A model generated the notes under the pieces. The model did not search any database. It had not been told where the DNA came from and worked only from the letters and a program-made list of their open reading frames with translations. A stretch of DNA of 64,000 nt. Source: an uncultured Clostridia bacterium (GTDB lineage Bacteria > Bacillota > Clostridia > Christensenellales > Aristaeellaceae). Below, piece after piece: positions 35,211 through 43,614 of the stretch. The first letter of the stretch is position 1. Each line of letters begins with the position of its first letter. A program made the position numbers and the translations under genes. The stretch covers positions 15,410 to 79,409 of the forward strand of contig CAKUFG010000013.1 of NCBI GenBank assembly GCA_934647235.1, read 5' to 3'.

Positions 35211-36239
35211 ATGTTCGGACGTTTAATGAACAGCTTTTACTATGGCAAGAGCGGAAAGGGCGATTACCGCAAGGAGGATCTGCCCAAGAACCGGTGGCAG
35301 CTTTTCTGGGAAATGCTGCGTATCCGCCTGTCCGGACTGTGCCGCATCAACCTGATGACCTGCATCGCCTGGATTCCCACGATGGTGGTGGTCGCCATGC
35401 TGCTCAACGCCGTCCTTACGGCCAGCGATCTGGTGCGCGTAAAGGACGAGGCCGCCAACAGCTCCGTGCTGATGCTGGTGTACGACGCGCCGGTGGATGA
35501 GGACGGCAACCCCACGGGCGAGGCCACGCAGGTGGAGGCGCGCGGCGTTCTGCAGATGTTCGCGCTGGCGCTGATTCCCTGCATCCTGATCACCGGCCCC
35601 ATCCAGGCGGGCCTTGCCTATGTGACCCGCAACTGGGCGCGCGACGAGCATGCCTTCCCCTGGGCGGATTTCCGCGACGCGGTGAAGGACAACTGGAAGC
35701 AGGCGCTGGGCGTATCGGCTATTACGTCCGTGCTGCCGTATGTGCTGCTGATCTGCTATCTGTTCTACGGCCAGATGCAGCAGCAGAGCATGTTCTTCCT
35801 GGTGCCGCAGATGCTCACCCTGGTGCTGGGCTTTGTGTGGTGGCTGGGCCTGGTGTTTATGTATCCGCTGATGGTCAGCTATAAGATGAAGTTCGGTCAG
35901 GTGATCAAAAACGGCCTGATGCTGGCCGTGGCGCGCCTGCCCATGACCATCGGCATCCGCCTGGCCACGCTGATTCCCGCCGCCATTGCCTTTGTGGTGG
36001 CGCTGCTGGTGCCCAACGGCTTCCTCTTTGCCATGATGGGGCTGGCGGGCTATTACCTGATCCTGGGCAACAGCCTGACGCGCTTTGTGCACGCCTCCTT
36101 CACCAACGCTGTGTTTGATAAGTATATCAACAGCCGCATCGAGGGCGTGGAGATCAACCGCGGCCTGGCCAAGGAAGAGGACGACGATTATACCGATGAG
36201 GATGAACCTGATGACGATCATCCCGCCGCACAGCAATAA
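35211..36239 (+). CDS. polytopic membrane protein, possibly DUF624/YesL-like
   Basis: 342 residues with about five or six membrane helices: INLMTCIAWIPTMVVVAMLL near 50, a second at the FALALIPCILITGPIQAGL region, then VLPYVLLICYLF, MLTLVLGFVWWLGLVFMYPL and two near 240-275. A soluble loop with WARDEHAFPWADFRDAVKDN between helices is typical of YesL-like proteins. The C-terminus is very acidic (EEDDDYTDEDEPDDDH). GGGAGG precedes the ATG. Function unknown; the DUF624 link is a resemblance of topology and loop only. Confidence 0.7.
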   Translation: MFGRLMNSFYYGKSGKGDYRKEDLPKNRWQLFWEMLRIRLSGLCRINLMTCIAWIPTMVVVAMLLNAVLTASDLVRVKDEAANSSVLMLVYDAPVDEDGNPTGEATQVEARGVLQMFALALIPCILITGPIQAGLAYVTRNWARDEHAFPWADFRDAVKDNWKQALGVSAITSVLPYVLLICYLFYGQMQQQSMFFLVPQMLTLVLGFVWWLGLVFMYPLMVSYKMKFGQVIKNGLMLAVARLPMTIGIRLATLIPAAIAFVVALLVPNGFLFAMMGLAGYYLILGNSLTRFVHASFTNAVFDKYINSRIEGVEINRGLAKEEDDDYTDEDEPDDDHPAAQQ

Positions 36240-36263
36240 GCGGGGGCCTTTGCGCGCATACTG
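36233..36263 (+). promoter_or_regulatory. possible forespore (sigma-G/F type) promoter of the SASP gene
   Basis: GCAATA (36233-36238), 18 bases, CATACTG (36257-36263) resembles the sigma-G pattern TGAATA-17/18-CATACTA, with 4 of 6 and 6 of 7 matches by eye. It lies 15 bases before the start codon of the spore protein gene. The match is weak evidence alone, but the gene product makes it plausible. Confidence 0.4.
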
Positions 36264-36277
36264 TACCCGGAGGTGAT

Positions 36278-36451
36278 ATGCGCGTGCGCTCTGTAAACGA
36301 TGAAATGCGACTGAAATACCGCGCCGCCGAGCGCCTGGGGCTGACCGATAAGCTGCTTCAGGTAGGCTGGGGCGGGCTCAGCGCGCAGGAGACCGGCCGC
36401 ATCGGCGGCCTGGTATCCGGCATGAAAAAGCACAACGGAAAGGATGCGTAA
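36278..36451 (+). CDS. small acid-soluble spore protein, alpha/beta-type (divergent)
   Basis: 57 residues. The text LKYRAAERLGLTDKLLQVGW followed by GGLSAQETGRIGGLVSGMKK matches the two conserved blocks of alpha/beta SASPs: the K(x)E(x)A(x)ELG helix and the G(x)L(x)ARE(x)G(x)(x)GG turn with the germination-protease region. In spores these proteins coat DNA and protect it from UV and heat. AGGAGGTGAT-like CGGAGGTGAT sits just before the ATG. The stop codon overlaps the ATG of the methyltransferase (TAATG). It shows that the organism, or its recent ancestor, makes endospores. Confidence 0.8.
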   Translation: MRVRSVNDEMRLKYRAAERLGLTDKLLQVGWGGLSAQETGRIGGLVSGMKKHNGKDA

Positions 36452-37206
36452 TGTATACAGCCTTTGCGGCGGTGTATGACCGCCTGATGCGCGACGTGGA
36501 TTATGCAGCCTGGGCGCGGCACTATGCCCGGCTGCTGGCCGGCGCGCATGTGCATGGCGGCAATGTGTGCGAGTGCGCCTGCGGCACGGGTTCGCTTACC
36601 CTGCCGCTGCGCCGCCTGGGCTATCGCATGACGGGCGTGGATCTGAGCCGCGATATGCTCTCCCAGGCCGCGCAGAAGGCGCGGGACGCGGGCTTGGAGA
36701 TCCCCTTTGTCTGTCAGGATATGTGCCGTCTGCAGCTGCACCGGCGGCAGGACGCCATCCTGTGCACCTGCGATGGGGTCAACTATCTGACCACGCCCGA
36801 CCGCGCGCGGCGCTTTTTCCGGGCTGCCTGTGCGCAGCTCAAGCCCGGCGGCGCGCTGATTTTCGACGTATCCACCCCTGAAAAGCTCTCCGGCACGCTG
36901 GGCGATCATACGCTGGGCTGCCAGGAGGAGGATATCAGCTATATCTGGCAGAACGCATATCATCCGCGCACCCGCACGGTGGATATGCGCTTATCCATTT
37001 TTGTGCGCGGCGAGGACGGGCGCTATCAGCGCCTGGAGGAGACCCAGACCCAGCGCGCCCATACGCTTGAAGAATTAACAGAATATCTGGCCGAGGCAGG
37101 CTTTGCCGATATCCGCACCTATGGAAAGCTTTCCCTGCGCGCGCCCCGGCCGGGGGACGAAAGATGGCATATCCGCGCCGTCCGTCCAAAGGAGAATGCA
37201 AAATGA
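36451..37206 (+). CDS. class I SAM-dependent methyltransferase
   Basis: 251 residues; SAM-binding motif I CECACGTGSLTLPLRRLGY, motif II GVDLSRDMLSQA, and a post-motif CTCDGVNYL. It resembles the many small-molecule methyltransferases of Firmicutes (YqeM/UbiE-like); the substrate is not predictable. It starts within the SASP stop codon, and its own stop overlaps the hslO start by four bases. This arrangement implies coupled translation across SASP, methyltransferase and Hsp33. Confidence 0.87.
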   Translation: MYTAFAAVYDRLMRDVDYAAWARHYARLLAGAHVHGGNVCECACGTGSLTLPLRRLGYRMTGVDLSRDMLSQAAQKARDAGLEIPFVCQDMCRLQLHRRQDAILCTCDGVNYLTTPDRARRFFRAACAQLKPGGALIFDVSTPEKLSGTLGDHTLGCQEEDISYIWQNAYHPRTRTVDMRLSIFVRGEDGRYQRLEETQTQRAHTLEELTEYLAEAGFADIRTYGKLSLRAPRPGDERWHIRAVRPKENAK

Positions 37207-38099
37207 TGAATCAGCCTTATACCGAGCAGGATGCGCTGCTGCGCATGACCATATGCGGGGGCGAGGCGCGCGTGCTGCTGATGCGCACCACCGCCCTGTC
37301 CCAGAAGGCGGGCGATCTGCACAACGCCTCGGATACCGCCATCGCCGCCATGAGCCGCCTGATGACCGGCACGGCCATGCTGGGCGTGATGATGAAGGAA
37401 AAGGACGCGAACGTGACCGTCATTGTGGATGGCGGCGGCGCGGGCGGACGCATGACCTGCGTGGCCCATGGCGGCAGCGTCAAGATTTCTGTTATGAACC
37501 CGCATGCCGAGCTGCCGCCCCGCGCGGACGGTCAGCCCGATGTGCCCGGCTTTGTGGGCAAGGACGGCACGCTGACCGTGGTGCGTGATTACGGCGTGGG
37601 CGAGCCCTATGTGGGCAAGATCAACCTGATTTCCGGCGGCCTGGGCGAGGACTTTGCCGCCTATTATATGAACAGCGAGCAAACGCCCTCCATCGTGTCG
37701 CTGGGCTCCATCGTGCATCAGGGCACGGTGATCTCCGCCGGCGGCATTCTGGTGCAGGCCATGCCCGGCTGCAGCGATAAAACGCTGGATATGCTGGATA
37801 TGCGCGCGATGCTGTTCTCCGGCATCAGCCGCGATCTGTTTGAGGATTCGCTGGACGAGCTGGCCGATCGCTGGTTCAGGGATATGGATATGGTCAAGCT
37901 CAGCCGCGAGCCGTTGAGCTACCGCTGCGACTGCAGCCGCGAGCGCTGCGAGCGCATGCTCATCAGCCTGGGCAAGAAGCAGCTGCTTCAGCTGATCAAC
38001 GAGGATCATCAGGCCGAGCTGACGTGTCATTTCTGCCACAAGAAGCATACCTTTACTGAGGAGGAGCTGAAAAAACTGCTCAACAGCAGCCTGCAGTAA
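37203..38099 (+). CDS. hslO: Hsp33 redox-regulated chaperone
   Basis: 298 residues, standard length. The N-terminal chaperone domain contains NVTVIVDGGGAGGRMTCVAHGG and the ISGGLGEDFAAYYMNSEQTPS segment. The C-terminal redox switch has CDC, a 30-residue spacer and CHFC, the CxC/CxxC zinc site that opens on oxidative stress and activates holdase function in the cytoplasm. The start at 37203 is placed by AAAGGAG upstream and by the ATGA overlap with the methyltransferase gene. Confidence 0.95.
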   Translation: MMNQPYTEQDALLRMTICGGEARVLLMRTTALSQKAGDLHNASDTAIAAMSRLMTGTAMLGVMMKEKDANVTVIVDGGGAGGRMTCVAHGGSVKISVMNPHAELPPRADGQPDVPGFVGKDGTLTVVRDYGVGEPYVGKINLISGGLGEDFAAYYMNSEQTPSIVSLGSIVHQGTVISAGGILVQAMPGCSDKTLDMLDMRAMLFSGISRDLFEDSLDELADRWFRDMDMVKLSREPLSYRCDCSRERCERMLISLGKKQLLQLINEDHQAELTCHFCHKKHTFTEEELKKLLNSSLQ

Positions 38100-38118
38100 C
38101 CGTATAAGGAGAACCGCA

Positions 38119-39711
38119 ATGCCCAATATTATACCGCTTGATATGCCTGCCGCCTATTGGCGCGATAAGGCCCAGCACGCCAGCCGCGCCGGCGATTATC
38201 CCGAGGCCGTGCGCCTGTTCCGCGCGGCGCTGCGCAAGCATGATGATAACGCCACCCGGCGCGAGCTTGCCGCGGCGTATGCCGATATGCACGCCTTCCT
38301 GGCGGCTGACCGGCTGTATATGGAAAACCTGGCGCGCGATCCTGCCGATACGGACAGCGTATATGGGCTGGCACGCAGCCGCTCCCTGGCCGGGGATGAG
38401 CGCGCGATGGCCGAAATACTGGATACCTATCTGCGCGCCGCGCCCTGCGGCGAGCAGGCCGATCATGCCCGCGATATCCTGTGGCGGCTGCCCAAGCCGG
38501 AAAAGGAGCCGCCGCGCATGCATCGCGCGCAGACGCTTTGCGCCCAGGCGGCCGATCATCAAAGCGAGCCCAAAAGGGCCCTTGAAATGGCCAGATTATC
38601 CTGGAAACGCGGCAAAACGCCCGAGTGCGCGCAGCTGCTGTGTGAATTGTATCTGCACGGCCGTCAGCCCCGCCGGGCGCTGCAGTACGCCTATATCGCC
38701 TGCAATATGCAGCCGCAGAATCTGAACTGCCGCCTGCAGCTGGCGCAGGCGTTGCGCGTGGCCGATATGCCGCAGGCCAGCCGCGCGGCGCTCAGGCAGG
38801 CCATGCCGCTGTGCAAAACGCACGATCAGGCGCCGGCCTTCTGCCGCATGGCCATGACGCTGGAGTTTTACGATCTGGCGGAGGAGCTGATGGAGCAGCG
38901 TCTGCAGGAGTGGCCCTGCAGCGTGGAATATCTGCTGCTGCTTGCGCTGGCGCTGTACGCCCAGGGCAAGGATCAGGAGCGCGAGGAAAGCGTGCTTCAC
39001 CGCGCCGAAATGCTGGATGAGGACGATCATATGGCCCGCGCCCTGCTGGAAATGCCCTGGCACGACGGCCCGCAGGATCCCCGGCAAATGATGAAGCAGT
39101 CCGTCCGCTTTATGGAAAACATGGCCGAAATGGCGGGCGGCGAGGAGGATGATCCCCAGCACCTGCACAAGCAGCTGGTGGCGCTGATGCGCCTGCCGAT
39201 GCCGGGCATGCCGGAAATGGCCGTGCACCTGATGATGCAGACGCACGATGCGGTGGGCCTGCGGCTGGCGCTGCTGGAGGGCAGCCTTCCGCCGGTGCTG
39301 TATGCGCTGATACTGGATGAATTAAAGGAAATGGGCGAGCAGCTGCCCTGCTATGCGCGCCCGGACGGCAGGCTGTGCCTGGTGCCGCCGCGCAGGCGTC
39401 CGCCCTATGACGCAGATCTGCACGCGCTGGTGCGCGAGCTGCTTCGCCGCAACCGCAGCTCCGCCGCGCTGGATGTGGTGGTGCAGCAGGTGCCCCAGCT
39501 TTGGCGGCGGCTGCCGGAAAGCGCGCGCCGCCACTATGCGCAGTGCCGCGACGGCGTGTGGACCACGGCGTTTTCGGCGTATCTGATGCTGGAGGCGGGC
39601 GATCCCATGGCCGCCGACGATGTGCTCAACCGCGCGGCTTCCCCCAGACGTGTGCGCCGCGCCTATAAGCAATTGATCAGAAGGAGCAATACCATCCATG
39701 AAGTGTATTGA
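38119..39711 (+). CDS. TPR-type repeat protein, cytoplasmic, unknown function
   Basis: 530 residues, no signal peptide and no membrane helix. The first 80 residues contain a TPR (YWRDKAQHASRAGDYPEAVRLFRAALRKH and EAA-like continuation), and helical repeats continue to about 320. The middle has an acidic Met-rich patch (MENMAEMAGGEEDDP). It starts 19 bases after hslO with AAGGAG upstream, and it ends 14 bases inside the next gene, so three unknown genes follow hslO in tight sequence. Probably a scaffold for protein interactions; no enzyme motif is seen. Confidence 0.75.
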   Translation: MPNIIPLDMPAAYWRDKAQHASRAGDYPEAVRLFRAALRKHDDNATRRELAAAYADMHAFLAADRLYMENLARDPADTDSVYGLARSRSLAGDERAMAEILDTYLRAAPCGEQADHARDILWRLPKPEKEPPRMHRAQTLCAQAADHQSEPKRALEMARLSWKRGKTPECAQLLCELYLHGRQPRRALQYAYIACNMQPQNLNCRLQLAQALRVADMPQASRAALRQAMPLCKTHDQAPAFCRMAMTLEFYDLAEELMEQRLQEWPCSVEYLLLLALALYAQGKDQEREESVLHRAEMLDEDDHMARALLEMPWHDGPQDPRQMMKQSVRFMENMAEMAGGEEDDPQHLHKQLVALMRLPMPGMPEMAVHLMMQTHDAVGLRLALLEGSLPPVLYALILDELKEMGEQLPCYARPDGRLCLVPPRRRPPYDADLHALVRELLRRNRSSAALDVVVQQVPQLWRRLPESARRHYAQCRDGVWTTAFSAYLMLEAGDPMAADDVLNRAASPRRVRRAYKQLIRRSNTIHEVY

Positions 39712-40630
39712 TTTTGATAAAGCTTTTTCCATGTACGCGATGAAGTATTTCCGCGAGCATGCCAAGGAGTATAAAAACTACGACGCGATGGAAGCCGCGA
39801 TGCCCGATGTGTATGCGCGCTTTCTGGATACGCCGGCCGATTTTCTGGCCAACCAGAAGCCCGGCGAGTATTTTCAGAGCTGGGACGACGCCAAGGTCCT
39901 GGTAGACTGGATGGAGGATTATATCAAGCAGCGCGTGCCCACGCCCGATATGCTGCTTAACCGCATTACTGAGCTGGGCGATCCCGCCGCAAGCCGGCTG
40001 TTTATGCTGCTGCAGAAGGAGCGCGCCCCGCAGGAGGCGCGCATGACCGCCGTATCGCTGCTCAACGAACTGCAAAGCCAGCTGCCGATGGAGCTTTATA
40101 TCCAGTGGCAGCTCAGGCGCGAAGCCGAGGACGAGCTGTGCGACGCGGCGGCTGAAAGCCTGACCCAGATGGGCGAGGACGCGGTGCCCGCCATGCTGGC
40201 CGCGCTGGACGAGGCCAACGACGCGGGCCGCGAGGCCCTGTGCGCCGTGCTGTCGCACTATCCGGATACCACCGGCCGGGTGCTCAGCGAGCTGCTGCGC
40301 CTGATCCGCCTGCCTGAGGCCAACGTGGCCGTGCTGGCGGGGTATCTTGGCCGCCTGGGGGATGAGCGCGCGCTGGAAACGCTGATCGATCTGGCCCTGC
40401 AGGAGGATATCAGCTACCTGACCTATATTGAGCTGCGCTCCGCCATCGAGGAGCTGGGCGGCGACGCGCCCGAGCGTATCTTTGACGAGGACGACCCTGA
40501 ATATGAGGCCATGGCGCGCCTGCAGATGGACTTTGGCAAAAAGAACGGCGATGCGCAGGAGGAGGATCCCGATTCGCCCACCGCGCCTGAAATCCCCGAC
40601 GCGCCCATTAACGGAGATTATCTGCAATGA
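39698..40630 (+). CDS. HEAT-like helical repeat protein, unknown function
   Basis: 310 residues, cytoplasmic. About residues 85-260 form helical pairs in HEAT/PBS-lyase style (ITELGDPAASRLFMLLQKERAP; SLTQMGEDAVPAMLAALDEAND; LGRLGDERALETLIDLALQED). The C-terminus is acidic and Pro-rich. The start lies inside the end of the TPR gene, with AGAAGGAG upstream; the end overlaps the next gene by four bases. HEAT repeats bind other proteins. Together with its neighbours it probably forms one complex, although the task of that complex is unknown. Confidence 0.75.
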   Translation: MKCIDFDKAFSMYAMKYFREHAKEYKNYDAMEAAMPDVYARFLDTPADFLANQKPGEYFQSWDDAKVLVDWMEDYIKQRVPTPDMLLNRITELGDPAASRLFMLLQKERAPQEARMTAVSLLNELQSQLPMELYIQWQLRREAEDELCDAAAESLTQMGEDAVPAMLAALDEANDAGREALCAVLSHYPDTTGRVLSELLRLIRLPEANVAVLAGYLGRLGDERALETLIDLALQEDISYLTYIELRSAIEELGGDAPERIFDEDDPEYEAMARLQMDFGKKNGDAQEEDPDSPTAPEIPDAPINGDYLQ

Positions 40631-42474
40631 TTTGTGAACGCTGTGGCACGCAGTCTGATAACGGCGCGCGCGTATGTCCGCGCTGCGGCGCGCCGCTGCA
40701 TGTCTATACCGGCAAAAGCGGCGTGGCCTCCATCCGCCAGGGGCGCAGCCATGAGCCGCCCCGCGTCTATGGCGCAATGCCCGAGCGCAGTGCCTCGCGG
40801 GAGGAGCATTATGCCGGGGATGCGGGCCGCCCGGACAACCGGCGCGGCGTGCAGCAGGGCAAGCATGGCGACCGTGAGCGCAAAAAGCGCCCCGGCATGT
40901 CCGCGCCCAGCGTGCGCCCGCGCGGGATTAACTACGCCCTGCTGTTTACCATCCTGGGCAGCACGCTGCTGGTGCTGGCGGCAACGGTGTTTGTGCTGGC
41001 CATCAAAACCAGCACGGGCCAATTGTACCTGATGCACGCAGCCTCGGGCAATCCCGACCGTGAAGCCAAGGTGATCTCCATGATCGGGGATGAAGCTGCG
41101 GCCAGCGCGCTGTGGGTGATCGGCGGCGAGCAGCTGGATCAGGGCTATATCGCCCGCTCGATCGATACCTTTGAGCAGGCGTATGCGCTGAACCCCAAAA
41201 TTGAAAACCTGTACGATCGTCTGCTGGAGCTGGCCGACGCTTACGAGGCGGCCGGTCAGCTGGGCAATGCGGAGGAGATTTACCGCCAGCTGTATACCGA
41301 GGTTGATCCGACCCGGCCGCTGGCTTACCGCAACGCCATTGCCATCATGACCGATCAGGGGCGCCTGTTTGAAGCCACCGATCTGATGGCTGCGGCCTAT
41401 GCCCAGACGGGAGAATTGAGCTTTAAGGCCCAGCGCGAGCAGCTGGTGCCGCTGGCGCCCACGGCCACGCTGGAAACGGGCCGCTGGATGCTGGAGCGCA
41501 CCACCGAGCTGGTGTCTTCGCAGGGCTATGATATCTATTATCTGATGGATAACGAAGCGGGTCAGCTGCCCGAGGACGGCATCCTGTTTGAAGGCCCGAT
41601 CAAGCTGACGGAGGGCACGCACATCATTCGCGCGGTCTGCGTATCCTCTGCCCTGGTCAGCGACGAGGTTTCCCTGAAGTATACGATCTTCTTCCCCTCG
41701 CCCAGCGCGCCCAAATCGCGCATCCTCAGCGGTACGTATAGCCGCCGCGTGCGCATGAAGCTGTATATGGATACCACCAACGATACGCCGGGCCAGGAAG
41801 TGACGATTTACTACACCATCGACGGCACCGCGCCCAACAGCGAATCGCCCATCTATACCGACGAGGGCTTCCTGCTGCCGCCCGGCCGCGTCAAGGTGCG
41901 CGCTGTGGCGGTAAACCAGTACGGCAAGGTATCCAACGAGCTGGTGGCGGATTTCCGCATCGACCTGCCCTTCAAAAACTTCTTCCGTGATACCAATGAT
42001 CAGTTCAAGGCCTTCAAGGTGGGCACGACGACCTACGACGCGATCAGGAAGCTCTACGGCGAGGGCAAGGCCGAGACCGTGGACGACGCAAATGCCGCAA
42101 ATGGCAAGGTGATCCGCGTTACCTATGATTGGGGCGAAATGCGCTTCAGCGCCGTGGGCGAAACGCTGCTGTCCGTCAGCACCAATTACGCCTCCATGGT
42201 CGGCCCGCGCAACACGCGCGTGGGCATGAAGCTGAACGAAGTGACCGAGCAGTTCCGCGATATGGGCCAGGCGGCCAATGCACGCGGCAACCGCAGCATT
42301 TATTATGACGAGGCCACCGGCTACGCCCGCTATTACAAGGACAGCGACACCAGCGCGCATCTGGAATATGTGTACAACCGTGAGGACGGCGGCGTAACCA
42401 CCCTGACCTATCAGCTGGAAAACGGCAATGTAACCCGGATCAGCATGGAAGTGACGGGAACAAAAATTCCCTGA
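40627..42474 (+). CDS. zinc-ribbon, single-TM, TPR protein with chitobiase-like C-terminal domain
   Basis: 615 residues. N-terminal zinc ribbon (Cys3, Cys6, Cys17, Cys20), a basic linker (80-100), one membrane helix (about 103-127), TPR-like helices (about 165-280), then a beta domain of the chitobiase/beta-hexosaminidase C-terminal type (YYTIDGTAPNSESPIYT, about 395-445) and a C-terminal pair of alpha-beta modules (FKVGTTTYDAIRKLYGEG; RVGMKLNEVTEQFRDMG). The zinc ribbon should be inside, the rest outside the cell. The build parallels the 963-residue protein at 25569-28460. Last gene of the chain from SASP onward. Function unknown. Confidence 0.78.
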   Translation: MICERCGTQSDNGARVCPRCGAPLHVYTGKSGVASIRQGRSHEPPRVYGAMPERSASREEHYAGDAGRPDNRRGVQQGKHGDRERKKRPGMSAPSVRPRGINYALLFTILGSTLLVLAATVFVLAIKTSTGQLYLMHAASGNPDREAKVISMIGDEAAASALWVIGGEQLDQGYIARSIDTFEQAYALNPKIENLYDRLLELADAYEAAGQLGNAEEIYRQLYTEVDPTRPLAYRNAIAIMTDQGRLFEATDLMAAAYAQTGELSFKAQREQLVPLAPTATLETGRWMLERTTELVSSQGYDIYYLMDNEAGQLPEDGILFEGPIKLTEGTHIIRAVCVSSALVSDEVSLKYTIFFPSPSAPKSRILSGTYSRRVRMKLYMDTTNDTPGQEVTIYYTIDGTAPNSESPIYTDEGFLLPPGRVKVRAVAVNQYGKVSNELVADFRIDLPFKNFFRDTNDQFKAFKVGTTTYDAIRKLYGEGKAETVDDANAANGKVIRVTYDWGEMRFSAVGETLLSVSTNYASMVGPRNTRVGMKLNEVTEQFRDMGQAANARGNRSIYYDEATGYARYYKDSDTSAHLEYVYNREDGGVTTLTYQLENGNVTRISMEVTGTKIP

Positions 42475-42488
42475 TTTTACTGATTCTG

Positions 42489-42517
42489 TTGACAAGCCCC
42501 TCCATATGTGTTATCAT
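42489..42517 (+). promoter_or_regulatory. promoter of the exported flavoprotein gene
   Basis: TTGACA (42489-42494), 17 bases, TATCAT (42512-42517), about 70 bases before the start codon. The 5' leader of about 65 bases shows no structure that I recognise. Confidence 0.8.
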
Positions 42518-42587
42518 AAAGTAACTGCCATTGGTATAGGGCAGAATACAGCAAGCAATCACAAAACAAAATGGAGGGTGACATTCT

Positions 42588-43529
42588 ATGGACATGAACA
42601 AGAGTCGCCGCGACTTTCTGCGCACTACCGGCAAGGGTCTGCTGGGCGTTGCCGCCGTTTCTATGCTGCCTGTTGGCCTGAACACCGCCGCTGCTGATGA
42701 ATCCATCGGCGCGCCTGCCTGGCCCTGGAAGTGGGAAAAGCTGGATCCCCAGGAAGTGCTAGAAGCCGGCTACAAGGCCTTCTACACCCACGGCGGCTGC
42801 TGCGCTGGCGCCTTCGCCGCTATTATCGAGACGCTGGCTGCCAAATTTGGCTATCCTTACAACCAGCTTAACGCCCGCATGTTCGCCAATGGCGCTGGCG
42901 GCTATGGCCAGCAGTCCCTGTGCGGCTCCCTGGGAGGCTGCTGCGCGATCTTCGGCCTGTTCTGCGAGGGCGGCGACGCCGGCAAGCTCCGCAATGAACT
43001 GTACGCCTGGTATAAGGAAAAGGCTTTCCCCGAATACCAGCCCGAGTTCAAGGCTCCTACCACCACCGTGGCCCACTCCGTGGACTGCCGCGACTCTGTA
43101 AACAAGTACATGGAAGCCACCGGCTTCACCATGGCGGATGACGGCCGCAAGGCTCGCTGCGCCGCCGTGACCGGCGAGACCGCCGCCAAGGCTGTTGAAA
43201 TCCTGAACGTGCACTTTGGCTACAGCGAAGCTGCTCCTGCGATTGAAGTCAAGGAAGAGCCCACCGCCGCCAACGAGTTCATCGGCGAAGCCAACAGCGA
43301 AATCGGCGGCCCCATCAAGGTGAAGGTCACCATGGACGGCGACAAGATCGCCAAGATCGAGGTGCTGAGCCACAACGAGACCCCCGGTATCTCTGACCCT
43401 GCCTTCAAGCTGGCCGATACCATCATCGCCAACAACTCCACCAACGTGGACGCTGTGACCGGCGCGACCAAGACGAGCGAAGCGTTCATCGCCGCCGTCA
43501 ACGACGCTCTGGCCAAGGCCGGCAAGTAA
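42588..43529 (+). CDS. Tat-exported Cys-rich (C_GCAxxG_C_C) protein with FMN-binding domain
   Basis: 313 residues. N-terminal twin-arginine signal SRRDFLRTTGKG followed by a hydrophobic stretch. A C_GCAxxG_C_C-family domain (about 52-205) has conserved cysteines 71, 72, 112, 118, 119, 126, 167 and 191. The C-terminal FMN-binding domain (about 240-312) ends with D288-A-V-T-G-A-T-K-T296, the ApbE flavinylation motif, so FMN is probably linked to Thr296. This fits an extracytoplasmic electron-transfer protein, folded with its cofactor before export. Codon use suggests strong expression. GGAGGG precedes the ATG; monocistronic. No apbE or tat gene is in the window. Confidence 0.88.
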   Translation: MDMNKSRRDFLRTTGKGLLGVAAVSMLPVGLNTAAADESIGAPAWPWKWEKLDPQEVLEAGYKAFYTHGGCCAGAFAAIIETLAAKFGYPYNQLNARMFANGAGGYGQQSLCGSLGGCCAIFGLFCEGGDAGKLRNELYAWYKEKAFPEYQPEFKAPTTTVAHSVDCRDSVNKYMEATGFTMADDGRKARCAAVTGETAAKAVEILNVHFGYSEAAPAIEVKEEPTAANEFIGEANSEIGGPIKVKVTMDGDKIAKIEVLSHNETPGISDPAFKLADTIIANNSTNVDAVTGATKTSEAFIAAVNDALAKAGK

Positions 43530-43547
43530 TCTGTTTTCCGCATCATC

Positions 43548-43590
43548 AAAGCGCCCCTGAACGGCTGAAACGTTCAGGGGCGCTTTCTGT
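43548..43590 (+). terminator. strong terminator after the exported flavoprotein gene
   Basis: Perfect 16-bp stem AAAGCGCCCCTGAACG (43548-43563) / CGTTCAGGGGCGCTTT (43571-43586) with a seven-base loop. The symmetric A/T flanks also allow it to serve the convergent DUF4179 gene. Confidence 0.9.
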
Positions 43591-43614
43591 AAAAAAGCAG
43601 CCTGGCTGCGGCTG

